Position numbers and translations under genes: made by a program
NCBI GenBank assembly: GCA_964384025.1
Contig: CAYLJJ010000116.1
Span: 1 to 16,904, forward strand
Direction of reading: 5' to 3'
DNA from: CAYLJJ01 sp964384025
GTDB taxonomy: Bacteria > Myxococcota_A > Bradymonadia > UBA7976 > UBA1532
DNA: 16,904 bases
Notes under the pieces: generated by a model
What the model saw: the letters and a program-made list of their open reading frames with translations, nothing else
What the model was told of the DNA's origin: nothing
The model's database searches: none
In this document: in pieces, positions 1 to 6,759 of the stretch
How the letters are laid out: the number at the start of each line of letters is the position of its first letter
How positions within the stretch are numbered: position 1 is the first letter of the stretch

Positions 1-335
1 ATCCCCTTCACCAAGCCCCTTTCTGACCTACCTCTCCCATGGCGGATGGGCACCCATTTTGGAGTCTCTTGCGCATCTCATCCTCCTCTCGTGTCAGAAT
101 GATAATTCTAAATCCAGACAAAGCATTTCAAGGCCAATTAAGACGAGTTGAATCTTCTGCTCTCCACGCGAAAATCATGAAAAGCCTCCCACTCTCCAAA
201 GAACAAATTTTCAAAATCATCATATCTTTTTAGTATGACGTGGAATAAGACTCTATTTTATCGGAAATCGATATTCCATTACGGTTGTTATACTGGTATT
301 ATATGTTATATGGATTTTGGTCAAGAGGAGAGTGA
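1..335. other. AT-rich stretch with no supported gene
   Basis: No convincing gene is visible here. The only open frame of note (39-233, + strand, 64 codons) has no ribosome-binding site, no recognisable motif and an irregular composition, so I do not call it. The stretch becomes strongly AT-rich from about 230 onward and probably holds the promoter of the downstream VOC gene. It may contain the decayed end of a neighbouring gene that lies mostly outside the window. Confidence 0.5.
294..302 (+). promoter_or_regulatory. Possible extended -10 promoter of the VOC gene
   Basis: The sequence TGGTATTAT fits the extended -10 pattern TGnTATAAT with one mismatch. It sits about 33 bases before the start codon at 336, in an AT-rich region. 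No good -35 box lies at the right distance, as expected for an extended -10 promoter. AT-rich DNA produces such matches by chance, so this is tentative. Confidence 0.3.
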
Positions 336-728
336 ATGAAGTACGGATATACGATAATATATGTTCATTCGGTAGATGAAAGTTTGAATTTTTATAAGAA
401 AGCATTTGGATTGGATATTAAATTCGTCCATGAATCCAAGATGTATGGCGAACTCGACACAGGTGATACCACGCTGGCTTTTGCATCCCATAAAATGGGA
501 GAGCTTAACCTCGATGGGAAGTATATAAAGGCAGATGCTGCTTTAGATCCTTTTGGCGTCGAACTTGCGTTTGTAACGGATGATGTTTCCGCTGCTTTTG
601 AGAGAGCGGTTGCTTCCGGAGCCCTTTCAATCAAAGGTCCTGAAGAGAAACCCTGGGGCCAAGTTGTCGCCTATGTTAGAGCGATAGATGGTTCAATCAT
701 CGAGCTGTGCTCAGCGATCACAAGTTAG
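336..728 (+). CDS. VOC (glyoxalase/bleomycin-resistance fold) family protein
   Basis: This 130-residue protein has the usual length of a single VOC-fold subunit, normally a dimer of paired beta-alpha-beta-beta-beta modules. The N-terminal module carries the typical signature around residues 5-27 (YTIIYV, then SLNFYKKAFGLD). The second module starts near GVELAFVTDDV and ends with IDGSIIELCS, where Glu123 occupies the usual last metal-ligand position. The first ligand position, usually His, appears to be Tyr5, so metal-dependent catalysis is uncertain. Family members include glyoxalases, dioxygenases and antibiotic-binding proteins; the substrate cannot be told here. A good Shine-Dalgarno (AGAGGAG, 324-330) supports the start. 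The gene is AT-richer than the following HDOD gene and the long operon, which suggests transfer. It stands alone with an inverted repeat just after the stop. Confidence 0.85.
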   Translation: MKYGYTIIYVHSVDESLNFYKKAFGLDIKFVHESKMYGELDTGDTTLAFASHKMGELNLDGKYIKADAALDPFGVELAFVTDDVSAAFERAVASGALSIKGPEEKPWGQVVAYVRAIDGSIIELCSAITS

Positions 729-733
729 GACCC

Positions 734-771
734 TTCAGGCAGACTCCTCCCAGGTCATAGAGCTGCCTGAA
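734..771 (+). terminator. GC-rich inverted repeat after the VOC gene
   Basis: A perfect 9-base inverted repeat (TTCAGGCAG at 734-742, CTGCCTGAA at 763-771) encloses a 20-base loop. It begins six bases after the VOC stop codon, which fits a transcript end. No T-run follows, so it is not a classical intrinsic terminator. It could instead be a leader structure of the HDOD gene starting at 831, since part of its loop (CCTCCC, 746-751) is complementary to that gene's Shine-Dalgarno at 821-826. Confidence 0.4.
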
Positions 772-830
772 CTTAACGAAGGGGCAGTTAGAGCCGATAG
801 ATAATGGAGAGAGACTCAACGGGAGGCATC

Positions 831-1826
831 ATGGCTGCTTTTTTCCGAAAACTTCTTGGTCGCAAGCGCTCCGCTCCTCCTAAAAAGAGATCCAAAGCCA
901 CGAAGCCCAGCGTCCCCAGAAGAGCCCAGCCCTTTGAGCCCTATGCGCTCTCTAGTTTTGATCCTGCGCAGCGCCTTAGCGTTGATCCTAAGACCCTGGC
1001 CTCGCTGGCTGGGAACGTGGTCTCTCATCTGGCGGCTAAGCCCAAATCGATCCCCCGTATGCCTGACGCTGCCATGCGTGCTCTAGGTGAGGCTCGGAGT
1101 CCCAACGCAGAGATCAACACCCTGGTCCGCCTGATCAATCGAGATCCTCCTTTGGCGACCAACCTCCTTCGAGTAGCAAACTCTCCCATCGGAGGAGAGC
1201 GCAGCGTAAACAATACTCGTGACGCGATCACCCGCTTGGGGCTTCGAGAAGTCAGCAACCTGATCAGCACCGCCTCTCTCCTCTCCCTCCTTCACAGCGA
1301 CACGAGGCAGACTCCTCGTTATCAGAAGCTGTTGGGTTCTTTGACCTGCCACGCGGTGAGCAGCGCCTTCTCTGCTGGTAAGTTGGCCCTTGAACGACCT
1401 GGCTGCTCCTATGAGTTGGCCTTCACTGGGGGTCTGCTGCATGACATTGGCAAGCTGATCGCTCTGCCCATCTTGGAGCCTCTGGCTCCTAAAAAGGGTC
1501 AAGAGGCTGAGGCTCTGATCTTCGCGGTCCTGGAACGCATCCATGCTGGCGCAGGAGGGGTCGTGGCGCGGGCCTGGGGGCTCCCTGAGAGCATCCAGGA
1601 GATCTGCGAAGGACACCATAACCCTGGAGGATCTGAGACCTCCAAGGTGATCCGCCTGGTGAGCGGCTTGGATGAGCTGCGTTGGAACATCCAGCATAGG
1701 GAGGGCTTGGCGTTGGAGGTCCTCAACACCGCTAAGGAGCTACGGTTTTCAACTCAGGGGCTTAAAGCCCTGGCTCATGATGTTGAGGGTTTTTCTCACA
1801 AGGCGGCGCAGTTCCTCAGAGTTTGA
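831..1826 (+). CDS. HDOD domain signalling protein
   Basis: The 331-residue product has a basic, Pro-rich N-terminus (about residues 1-40) followed by an HDOD domain (about 60-280). HDOD is a variant of the HD metal-phosphohydrolase fold and usually acts in signal transduction and regulation rather than as a proven enzyme. Visible hallmarks are the helical segment around LVRLINRDPPLATNLLRVAN, the ITRLGLREVSNLI segment, the HD pair His204-Asp205 in LLHDIGKL, and a later HH in EGHHNP. I choose the start at 831 because GGGAGG (821-826) lies four bases upstream; an in-frame ATG at 804 would add nine residues but lacks such a site. No sensor or output domain is attached, so the protein probably works with partners encoded elsewhere. 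It has no clear operon link: the VOC gene is separated by an inverted repeat, and a 206-base spacer follows. Confidence 0.85.
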   Translation: MAAFFRKLLGRKRSAPPKKRSKATKPSVPRRAQPFEPYALSSFDPAQRLSVDPKTLASLAGNVVSHLAAKPKSIPRMPDAAMRALGEARSPNAEINTLVRLINRDPPLATNLLRVANSPIGGERSVNNTRDAITRLGLREVSNLISTASLLSLLHSDTRQTPRYQKLLGSLTCHAVSSAFSAGKLALERPGCSYELAFTGGLLHDIGKLIALPILEPLAPKKGQEAEALIFAVLERIHAGAGGVVARAWGLPESIQEICEGHHNPGGSETSKVIRLVSGLDELRWNIQHREGLALEVLNTAKELRFSTQGLKALAHDVEGFSHKAAQFLRV

Positions 1827-1940
1827 TCAACATCTCAAGTCTGTCCTCTTTTCTGGTCTCTAAATCCCGAAAATGCGCTGAGAGCGACGTGAGAAGCAAT
1901 CTGCCCATCACCTGTAGCGTCCAGCCGCAGCTGGAATGTC

Positions 1941-2010
1941 GAGTAGGGACCCCAGATTACCCCAACGGTTCCTCTCACAGAACCGGACTTGTGATATAAA
2001 CAATCACAGT
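1941..2010 (+). mobile_element. Probable remnant of a bacterial group II intron (3' RNA part)
   Basis: The string running from GAGTAGGGACCCC through TTCCTCTCACAGAACCGGAC to CTTGTGAT resembles the RNA segment found just downstream of the reverse-transcriptase gene in many bacterial group II introns, where a 'CTCTCA..GAACCGGACTTG' motif is common. Two stems support a folded RNA: CGGTTC (1966-1971) with GAACCG (1980-1985), and TGTGAT (1990-1995) with ATCACA (2003-2008). The expected return strand (ATCCGG-CTC type), domain V and any reverse transcriptase are absent, so it would be a dead fragment. Recognition is from memory of the family, not from a search. Confidence 0.4.
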
Positions 2011-2032
2011 TTTATCAAGGCGCGTTGAACTG

Positions 2033-2764
2033 ATGAAAATGCTGATGAATCTATCCAGTAAGGCGATAACGAGTCTGCCTAAAGTACTGAATATTAAGTC
2101 TGCTATTTTGTTTGTAGCTGGATTCTGCCTTGGATGGCAACAATTTGTGGCTGCAGGAGTTTTGTTGTTTTTGGGGATAATCCTTGCCAGAAAAGCAGCT
2201 GTTGAGTACTGGTGGATCCCTGGAACAGGGGTAATCCTCGGCGTCGTTTGGACGTTATCTCACGGTTGGATTATGGTTGGCCTTGGTATCTTAATCCTGC
2301 TTTGTGTCTTTTTCTTTGGAGCATTTTTGTGGACATTGCACGCTTTCACTGGAAAAACTCCCATTTTGGATGTGAAAGTAAAGAAAACAGCCGATGATCA
2401 ATCAACAATTTCGTTGGAAACTTATGACAAAAAGAGAAATGTTAAAAAAACATATATAGTCGAAGGCACGAAATGGGGAATCAGCGCAAACGTCGTATTA
2501 TTCAGTAATTGGATTGTATTTTGGGGAGGAAAGACGTTCTATAGACTCCATAGTGTCGTTGGAGTAGCAGAAAATAGACTAGATAAAAATTATATCCATG
2601 GAAACTCGCAGTTGCTATGGGATGAATTCGAAAAGAGTGAAGGAACAATTCCTGGAGTGCGCGCTGTATATGAAGATCTCCTCCTTAAACGCCCTATCGA
2701 TGGAAGAGAATATACAATCTATATCGATAATGATGGGGCTTTGGTGCCAGAGCTGAAACAATAG
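2033..2764 (+). CDS. AT-rich multi-pass membrane protein of unknown function
   Basis: This 243-residue protein has about four hydrophobic segments in its first half (roughly residues 24-38, 40-52, 60-75 and 80-104), then a soluble C-terminal part of about 135 residues. The soluble part begins after LHAFTGKTP and contains an aromatic-rich core (TKWGISANVVLFSNWIVFWGG) and a YRLHSVVGV segment. That layout recalls a family in gammaproteobacteria often labelled 'cation/multidrug efflux pump' without experimental support; I do not endorse transport. Three in-frame ATGs (2033, 2039, 2045) compete and none has a strong Shine-Dalgarno, so the exact start is unsure. The gene is clearly AT-richer than the operon downstream and follows a probable group II intron remnant, which suggests acquisition by transfer. 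Flanking spacers of about 200 bases indicate a stand-alone transcript. Confidence 0.6.
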   Translation: MKMLMNLSSKAITSLPKVLNIKSAILFVAGFCLGWQQFVAAGVLLFLGIILARKAAVEYWWIPGTGVILGVVWTLSHGWIMVGLGILILLCVFFFGAFLWTLHAFTGKTPILDVKVKKTADDQSTISLETYDKKRNVKKTYIVEGTKWGISANVVLFSNWIVFWGGKTFYRLHSVVGVAENRLDKNYIHGNSQLLWDEFEKSEGTIPGVRAVYEDLLLKRPIDGREYTIYIDNDGALVPELKQ

Positions 2765-2951
2765 GATCATTGTAAATTTATATAGTCTCAGAGGGTGAAA
2801 AAATCCGTGGATGGGTTGGCGGTATCCTGAAGGGGCTGCGTCTTTGTAATGGTGGATAGAGCAAAAGATCTTTTTTTCCGCGTCTCCCGCCATCGCCTCT
2901 GAGGAAGGTGTCTCAAGCTGCAGAAATAAAACTCAGACACTGGAGAAGATG
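2765..2951. promoter_or_regulatory. Leader region of the long + strand operon
   Basis: This spacer precedes the ten-gene co-directional run, so the promoter should lie here. I find no convincing -35/-10 pair and no ECF-type AAC-containing -35 element that I would defend. A small palindrome AAAAGATCTTTT (2863-2874) is present. GGAG at 2942-2945 is the likely ribosome-binding site of the first gene. Confidence 0.3.
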
Positions 2952-3870
2952 ATGAGCTGGAGAGATTCTTTAAGTACCTCTTGGATCAGCCTGTTTTTGG
3001 CTCTCTCTTTGGCGGCCCTAGGTTGTCGAGAAGAGGAGCCTGATACAGCCCAGACGGATGAGCAGATCGCAGACGGAGTCCAGAAGTCTGACAGAACTCC
3101 CCAAGCTCAAGAGAACTTCTTTGAAGATGGAGAGGAGGTGCAGCCTCTCGAGGAGCACTGTGAGGCAGAGCTGGATCTCTGCTTTGGAGAAGCGGAAGAG
3201 AATGAGGAGCTTCTAGAGCGTTGCTTTGAGCTGATCGAGGAGTGCGATGAGTCCGAACCCTGGCCTGAAGATCCCTGCGAAGAGGANNNNNNNNNNNNNN
3301 NNNNNNNNNNNNNNNNNNNNNNNNNNNNNNNNNNNNNNNNNNNNNNNNNNNNNNNNNNNNNNNNNNNNNNNNNNNNNNNNNNNNNNGCTGGAGCGCTGCT
3401 TAGAGCAGGCTGAGGATGATGAGACGGCTGAGCGCTGCTTTGAGATGATCGAAGCGTGCTTTGAGCCTGAGCCCTGGCCTGAAGATCCCTGTGAAGAGGA
3501 GCTGGAGCGCTGCTTAGAGCAGGCTGAGGATGATGAGACGGCTGAGCGCTGCTTTATGGGGGCTGATGAGTGTTTTGAAGGCTCCGAGCCTCCACCTCCT
3601 CCTGAAGAGACCTGTGAAGCCGCCCTTGATCTCTGCTTGAGCTACTCCGAAAATGAAGAGGAGGAGTTCATCTGCTTTGGGGCCGCTGAGATCTGCTTCC
3701 GCTCTGAGAACCCTCAGGGGCATCGCCCCGAGGATATCTGTGGTGGCGCCTTGGACCTCTGCTTGATCGGCGTCGAGGCGGAGGAGTTTGAAGATGGAGA
3801 GGCTGCAGTAGAACTCTGTTTTGAAGCAGCAGACGCTTGCTGGTTTGCCCAAGAGGGAGAGAACATCTAG
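2952..3870 (+). CDS. Cys-rich tandem-repeat lipoprotein (interrupted by an assembly gap)
   Basis: The N-terminus is a signal peptide ending in AALGC, so Cys25 is the probable lipidated residue; acidic residues follow (REEEPD). The rest is acidic, Cys-rich 38-residue repeats. Each carries four cysteines with spacing CX6C, then 12-13 residues, CX6C, then about 10 residues ending in a WPEDP-type linker. The predicted form is a disulfide-stapled helical hairpin per repeat, exported to the periplasm or outer membrane. The last two repeats diverge. A run of 100 N at 3287-3386 shifts the frame, but both sides meet at the same repeat phase. Without the Ns the gene is 819 bases, exactly 273 codons, so I call one gene, not two. 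ATG 2952 fits the Shine-Dalgarno better than ATG 2949. It sits 23 bases before the ECF sigma gene. I recognise no family and no function. Confidence 0.75.
3287..3386. other. Assembly gap (100 N) inside the 114-bp repeat
   Basis: Exactly 100 N is a standard placeholder for unknown length. The left side ends in GAAGAGGA and the right side starts with GCTGGAGCGC, which are adjacent in the intact copy junction at 3493-3510. The missing DNA is therefore probably a whole number of 114-base repeats, possibly zero. Confidence 0.9.
3387..3614 (+). repeat. 114-bp tandem repeat (38 codons)
   Basis: The copy starting at 3387 and the copy starting at 3501 are identical over their first 55 bases, then diverge. 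The end of an earlier copy (up to 3286) matches the end of the 3387 copy with one difference in 29 bases. The near identity at DNA level points to recent unit duplication and explains the assembly break. Confidence 0.85.
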
Positions 3871-3893
3871 GCGCTTAAAAATCAGGAGCCCTC

Positions 3894-4430
3894 TTGTTCC
3901 TCTTCACCCTCCTCAGCCTACTTCCCTTCCCCAAGCGCCAGGGCCTCAGCAGCTCTCTAGATATCTCTCAGCTTTATAAGAGCTACGGAGCCCTGGTGAT
4001 GCGTCGCGCGATTCGCTTTTTTGGAGAGGAGGAAGCCTGGGATGTGGCCCATGAGGTCTTCCTCAAGGTCGTAGAGAAGCAGGAGAGCTTTCGCGCAGAG
4101 AGCGCCCCCTCAACCTGGCTCTACCAGCTGACAACGCGGCACTGTATCAACCGTCTACGCAATCAAAGGCGGCGAGAGGCCGCCCGTCAGCTTCAAGGAG
4201 AGCAGCCCTGGAGCTGTTCTGGTCGCGCTGATCAAGAGACCACCCTCTTTCTCCAGGAACTCTGGCAGAGCCTCAAGGGGGAGCAAGCTCAGATCGGCAT
4301 CTATTATTTCCTTGATGGGATGACCCAGGCTGAGATCGGGCGAATCATGGGAATGGCTCGACGCACTGTCGCAGATCGAATCAAATCTCTTCAAGCTCAG
4401 CTCCGCTCGGTGGCAGCGGGAGAATCATGA
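3894..4430 (+). CDS. ECF-type RNA polymerase sigma factor
   Basis: The 178-residue product has the two-domain layout of extracytoplasmic-function sigma factors. Region 2 spans about residues 25-96: an LYKSYGALVMRRA helix, the acidic FGEEEAWDVAHEVFLKV core-binding and -10 element, and STWLYQLTTRHCINRLR. Region 4 spans about 120-172, with the helix-turn-helix MTQAEIGRIMGMARRTVADRI for -35 recognition. The start is TTG at 3894, backed by AGGAG at 3884-3888, five bases upstream; no ATG occurs before region 2. The resulting N-terminus (MFLFTLLSLLPF) is unusually hydrophobic for a sigma factor, so the start deserves checking. Its stop overlaps the anti-sigma start by four bases (ATGA), a typical sigma/anti-sigma arrangement that favours balanced synthesis. 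It probably transcribes its own operon, although no target promoter motif is evident. Confidence 0.92.
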   Translation: MFLFTLLSLLPFPKRQGLSSSLDISQLYKSYGALVMRRAIRFFGEEEAWDVAHEVFLKVVEKQESFRAESAPSTWLYQLTTRHCINRLRNQRRREAARQLQGEQPWSCSGRADQETTLFLQELWQSLKGEQAQIGIYYFLDGMTQAEIGRIMGMARRTVADRIKSLQAQLRSVAAGES

Positions 4431-5221
4431 TGACCACTCAAGATTGTTTGAGCGCTGAGGAGCGCACAGGGCTCTTTCGCCGGGATGCTCACCTGACCGA
4501 TCTCAGCCTGGAGCGCTTGCTCCTTGGTGAACTGCCTCCAGAAGCTCAGCTTGAGGTAGAGGCGCACCTCAACCGCTGTCCGTGCTGTGATGCAGCGCTC
4601 ACCGCGGCGCGAAAATTTGGAGAGGAGTTGCCCTCTCCTGAGTGGGCCATCTCCCCTAAGAAGAGTACTTTGGGCTCCTGGCGAGGAGCTTGGCTGGGGG
4701 GCCTCGCAGCTGCCGCTGCACTGCTTTTGTTTCTACTCAACTCTTCCTCTTCTATAGAGCCTGAGCCGCTCAGCAACCCTCCAGATGGCATTCGAGTTAA
4801 AGCGGGTGCTCTGGACTTTGAGGTTTTTGTGCATGACGGTGAGCAGCAACACCGTGCACTGGATGGAGAGCAGATCCAGGCAGGAGATCGTCTGGGCTTT
4901 CGCGTCACTCTACGCCAGAGCGCCTACTTGCTCATCGCCGGTCTGGATGCTCAGGGGGAGCCCTATCTCTGCTATCCCCAAGGCAAAAAAGGCCAAGCTG
5001 TCCAGCTAGAGGGAAAGCAAGCCCCCCAGGATCTTCATCAAGCAGTGCGTATGGATGCCACATCAGGGCAGGAGCGCCTCATCGCTCTCTCTTGCTCTGA
5101 AGCCTTTGAGTATAAAGAGGTCGCTGAGGCGCTCAGGGCTCAAGTTCTTGAGCCGGAGACGCGCCTGCCCCTACTCTTTGAACACTGCGCTCAACGAGAG
5201 CTGCGTCTGTTCAAGCCATGA
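4427..5221 (+). CDS. Membrane anti-sigma factor with zinc-finger motif and DUF4384-like outer domain
   Basis: The 264-residue protein begins with a cytoplasmic ZAS-type anti-sigma domain bearing the HX3CX2C motif at His47, Cys51 and Cys54, which in this family binds zinc and holds the cognate sigma factor. One membrane helix follows at about residues 87-104. The extracytoplasmic part (about 120-240) resembles DUF4384, seen in the order FRVTLRQSAYLLIAGLD, LCYPQGKKGQAVQL and an ERLIALSCSEAF strand. That domain is common in bacterial proteins linked to caspase-like peptidases and could sense an envelope cue. ATG 4427 (overlap ATGA) and ATG 4430 are both possible; GGGAG at 4418-4422 serves either. 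The stop overlaps the caspase gene start by four bases, so the three products are translationally coupled. Confidence 0.88.
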   Translation: MMTTQDCLSAEERTGLFRRDAHLTDLSLERLLLGELPPEAQLEVEAHLNRCPCCDAALTAARKFGEELPSPEWAISPKKSTLGSWRGAWLGGLAAAAALLLFLLNSSSSIEPEPLSNPPDGIRVKAGALDFEVFVHDGEQQHRALDGEQIQAGDRLGFRVTLRQSAYLLIAGLDAQGEPYLCYPQGKKGQAVQLEGKQAPQDLHQAVRMDATSGQERLIALSCSEAFEYKEVAEALRAQVLEPETRLPLLFEHCAQRELRLFKP

Positions 5222-6756
5222 AGATTCTCAAGCCCCTGCTCTTAAGCCTCCTCTATCTACTCCCAGCCTGGGGAGCGGGGCGTCAACAGGTTCGTTATGC
5301 TCTCTTGCTGGGCTCCAACCGGGGCTATGCTGACGAGGTCCCGCTGCGCTACGCAGAGCAGGACGCTGCTCGCCTCGCCCAGGTCCTGACTCACCTAGGC
5401 TCAGTCCCTGAGGAGAACCTGATCCTGCTGCAAGGGCGCAGCGCCCAAGATTTGAGCCGTGTTCTAAAGAGCCTGGGTGCTCGCTTCGCGGCGGCTCCCG
5501 AAGCCGAGTCTCTGCTCTTGGTCTATTTCAGTGGCCATGCTGACGCCCAATCCCTTCACCTGGGAAGCAGCAGTTTCTCTTTTGAGAAGCTCAAGGCACA
5601 ACTCAACGCCACTGGGGCTCGATTGAAGGTCCTGGTGGTGGATGCCTGCCGTGCAGGAGAGCTGACCCGCGTCAAGGGCGCGGTCCCCGCTGAGCCTTTT
5701 CTGATCGATGTTGAAGATCGTTTGGCCAGTGAGGGCAGCGCCATCATCACCAGCGCTGCCGCTGGAGAGGATGCCCAAGAGTCGGATGGCTTGCGAGGAG
5801 GTATCTTCAGCCACCACTTGGTCAATGGCCTGCTGGGTGCCGCAGACGCCAGCCGAGATGAGCGTGTCACCCTCTCAGAGGCGTACCGCTACGCCTATCG
5901 AGAGACCCTCAAGAGCACCAGCCGCGCTCGCTTCCTCCAACATCCAACCTACGCCTTCCAGATTCGCGGGCGAGAGGATCTGGTTTTAACCCGCCTTAGA
6001 GATGATGAGGGCTTGGGGCGAATGAGCTTAGGAGAGGCCGGGCGGTATATGATCCTGGCTCAAGGAGAGCGTGGCAGCGTAGTTGAGCTCTCTTCAGATG
6101 GAGAGACTCAGATTCTCCTGCCTCCAGGCCCCTATCTGGTCCGCCGTCGCACAGAGTCTGCCATCTATGAAGGGGAGGCTGAGATCCAAGAGGGGGTACA
6201 GACCCACCTTCGGCCTGGAGATCTTCGACAGGTGCCCTTTGGGACAACCGTGCGACGAGGTGGAGGGCGAGGCAGCGCCTGGGGGCTAAGCACAGCTCTA
6301 GAGTTTGGGAGCGCACCGCTCCCCGCCAGTGAGCCCAGTGTGGGCGCTGCTCTGGGGCTCCGCCTTGATCTCAGCGCCCTCAGCCTAGAGAGCCGCTTCC
6401 GCTACAGCCAGAGCAGCGCTGAGAACAGCGCCCTCAGCATAGAGCATGAGAGCTTGGGGATGGATTTCGCGGGCCTGCGCTTCTTTGACTGGGGGCCGCT
6501 GAGCCCTGGTCTGGGGCTTCGGGTAGGCTTCGACTTTATGCGCCAGCGCTTTGAGCCCCAAGAGGAGCCTGAGCGTCGCGCCTTGATCGGACGCCTGAGC
6601 CCCATCGCCCGTCTGGAGGTCTCTCTGAGCCCTCAGATCAGCGTGGGTTTGGAGGGTGGAGTGCTGATCCTCCTGGCTCAACATGAAGGAGAGGAGGAGC
6701 CCAGCTTGCGGGCTATTCCTCAAACTCAACTGGCGCTTCAGCTCTATCTGGATTGA
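5218..6756 (+). CDS. Secreted caspase-like (C14) peptidase with C-terminal beta-rich, probable beta-barrel domain
   Basis: A signal peptide (about residues 1-20, MKILKPLLLSLLYLLPAWGAG) sends this 512-residue protein out of the cytoplasm. The caspase/orthocaspase-type domain covers about 25-240 and shows both catalytic residues: His107 in VYFSGHAD and Cys144 in VVDACRAGEL, 37 residues apart, with the usual GSNRGYADE and LRYAEQDA segments before them. Family members are Cys peptidases, often specific for basic residues. Residues about 270-335 form a small beta domain (RYMILAQGERGSVVEL, LLPPGPYLVRRR). From about 345 to the C-terminus the chain has alternating hydrophobic strands (GLRLDLSALSLESRFRY, GLRVGFDFM, ARLEVSLSP, TQLALQLYLD) that look like an eight-strand outer-membrane barrel; this last point is inference. 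It overlaps the anti-sigma gene and is followed by a lipoprotein gene three bases later. Confidence 0.87.
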   Translation: MKILKPLLLSLLYLLPAWGAGRQQVRYALLLGSNRGYADEVPLRYAEQDAARLAQVLTHLGSVPEENLILLQGRSAQDLSRVLKSLGARFAAAPEAESLLLVYFSGHADAQSLHLGSSSFSFEKLKAQLNATGARLKVLVVDACRAGELTRVKGAVPAEPFLIDVEDRLASEGSAIITSAAAGEDAQESDGLRGGIFSHHLVNGLLGAADASRDERVTLSEAYRYAYRETLKSTSRARFLQHPTYAFQIRGREDLVLTRLRDDEGLGRMSLGEAGRYMILAQGERGSVVELSSDGETQILLPPGPYLVRRRTESAIYEGEAEIQEGVQTHLRPGDLRQVPFGTTVRRGGGRGSAWGLSTALEFGSAPLPASEPSVGAALGLRLDLSALSLESRFRYSQSSAENSALSIEHESLGMDFAGLRFFDWGPLSPGLGLRVGFDFMRQRFEPQEEPERRALIGRLSPIARLEVSLSPQISVGLEGGVLILLAQHEGEEEPSLRAIPQTQLALQLYLD

Positions 6757-6759
6757 GAA

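Noticed and set aside
39..233. 64-codon open frame on the + strand near the left edge
   Set aside because: No ribosome-binding site, no motif and an irregular composition; likely chance.
804..830. Upstream ATG for the HDOD gene
   Set aside because: No Shine-Dalgarno in front, whereas ATG 831 has GGGAGG at an acceptable distance.
1083..1697. 204-codon open frame on the - strand inside the HDOD gene
   Set aside because: Fully antisense to a recognised domain, with low-complexity content and no family resemblance.
2863..2874. AAAAGATCTTTT palindrome with a T-run as a terminator
   Set aside because: Too short and AT-rich a stem, with no loop; it lies well after the previous gene.
2615..2893. 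92-codon open frame on the - strand
   Set aside because: Overlaps the 3' end of the membrane-protein gene and has no recognisable features.
3247..3870. Separate downstream gene after the first N block
   Set aside because: Its start lies inside the repeat gene in another frame; the frame change comes from the 100-N placeholder.
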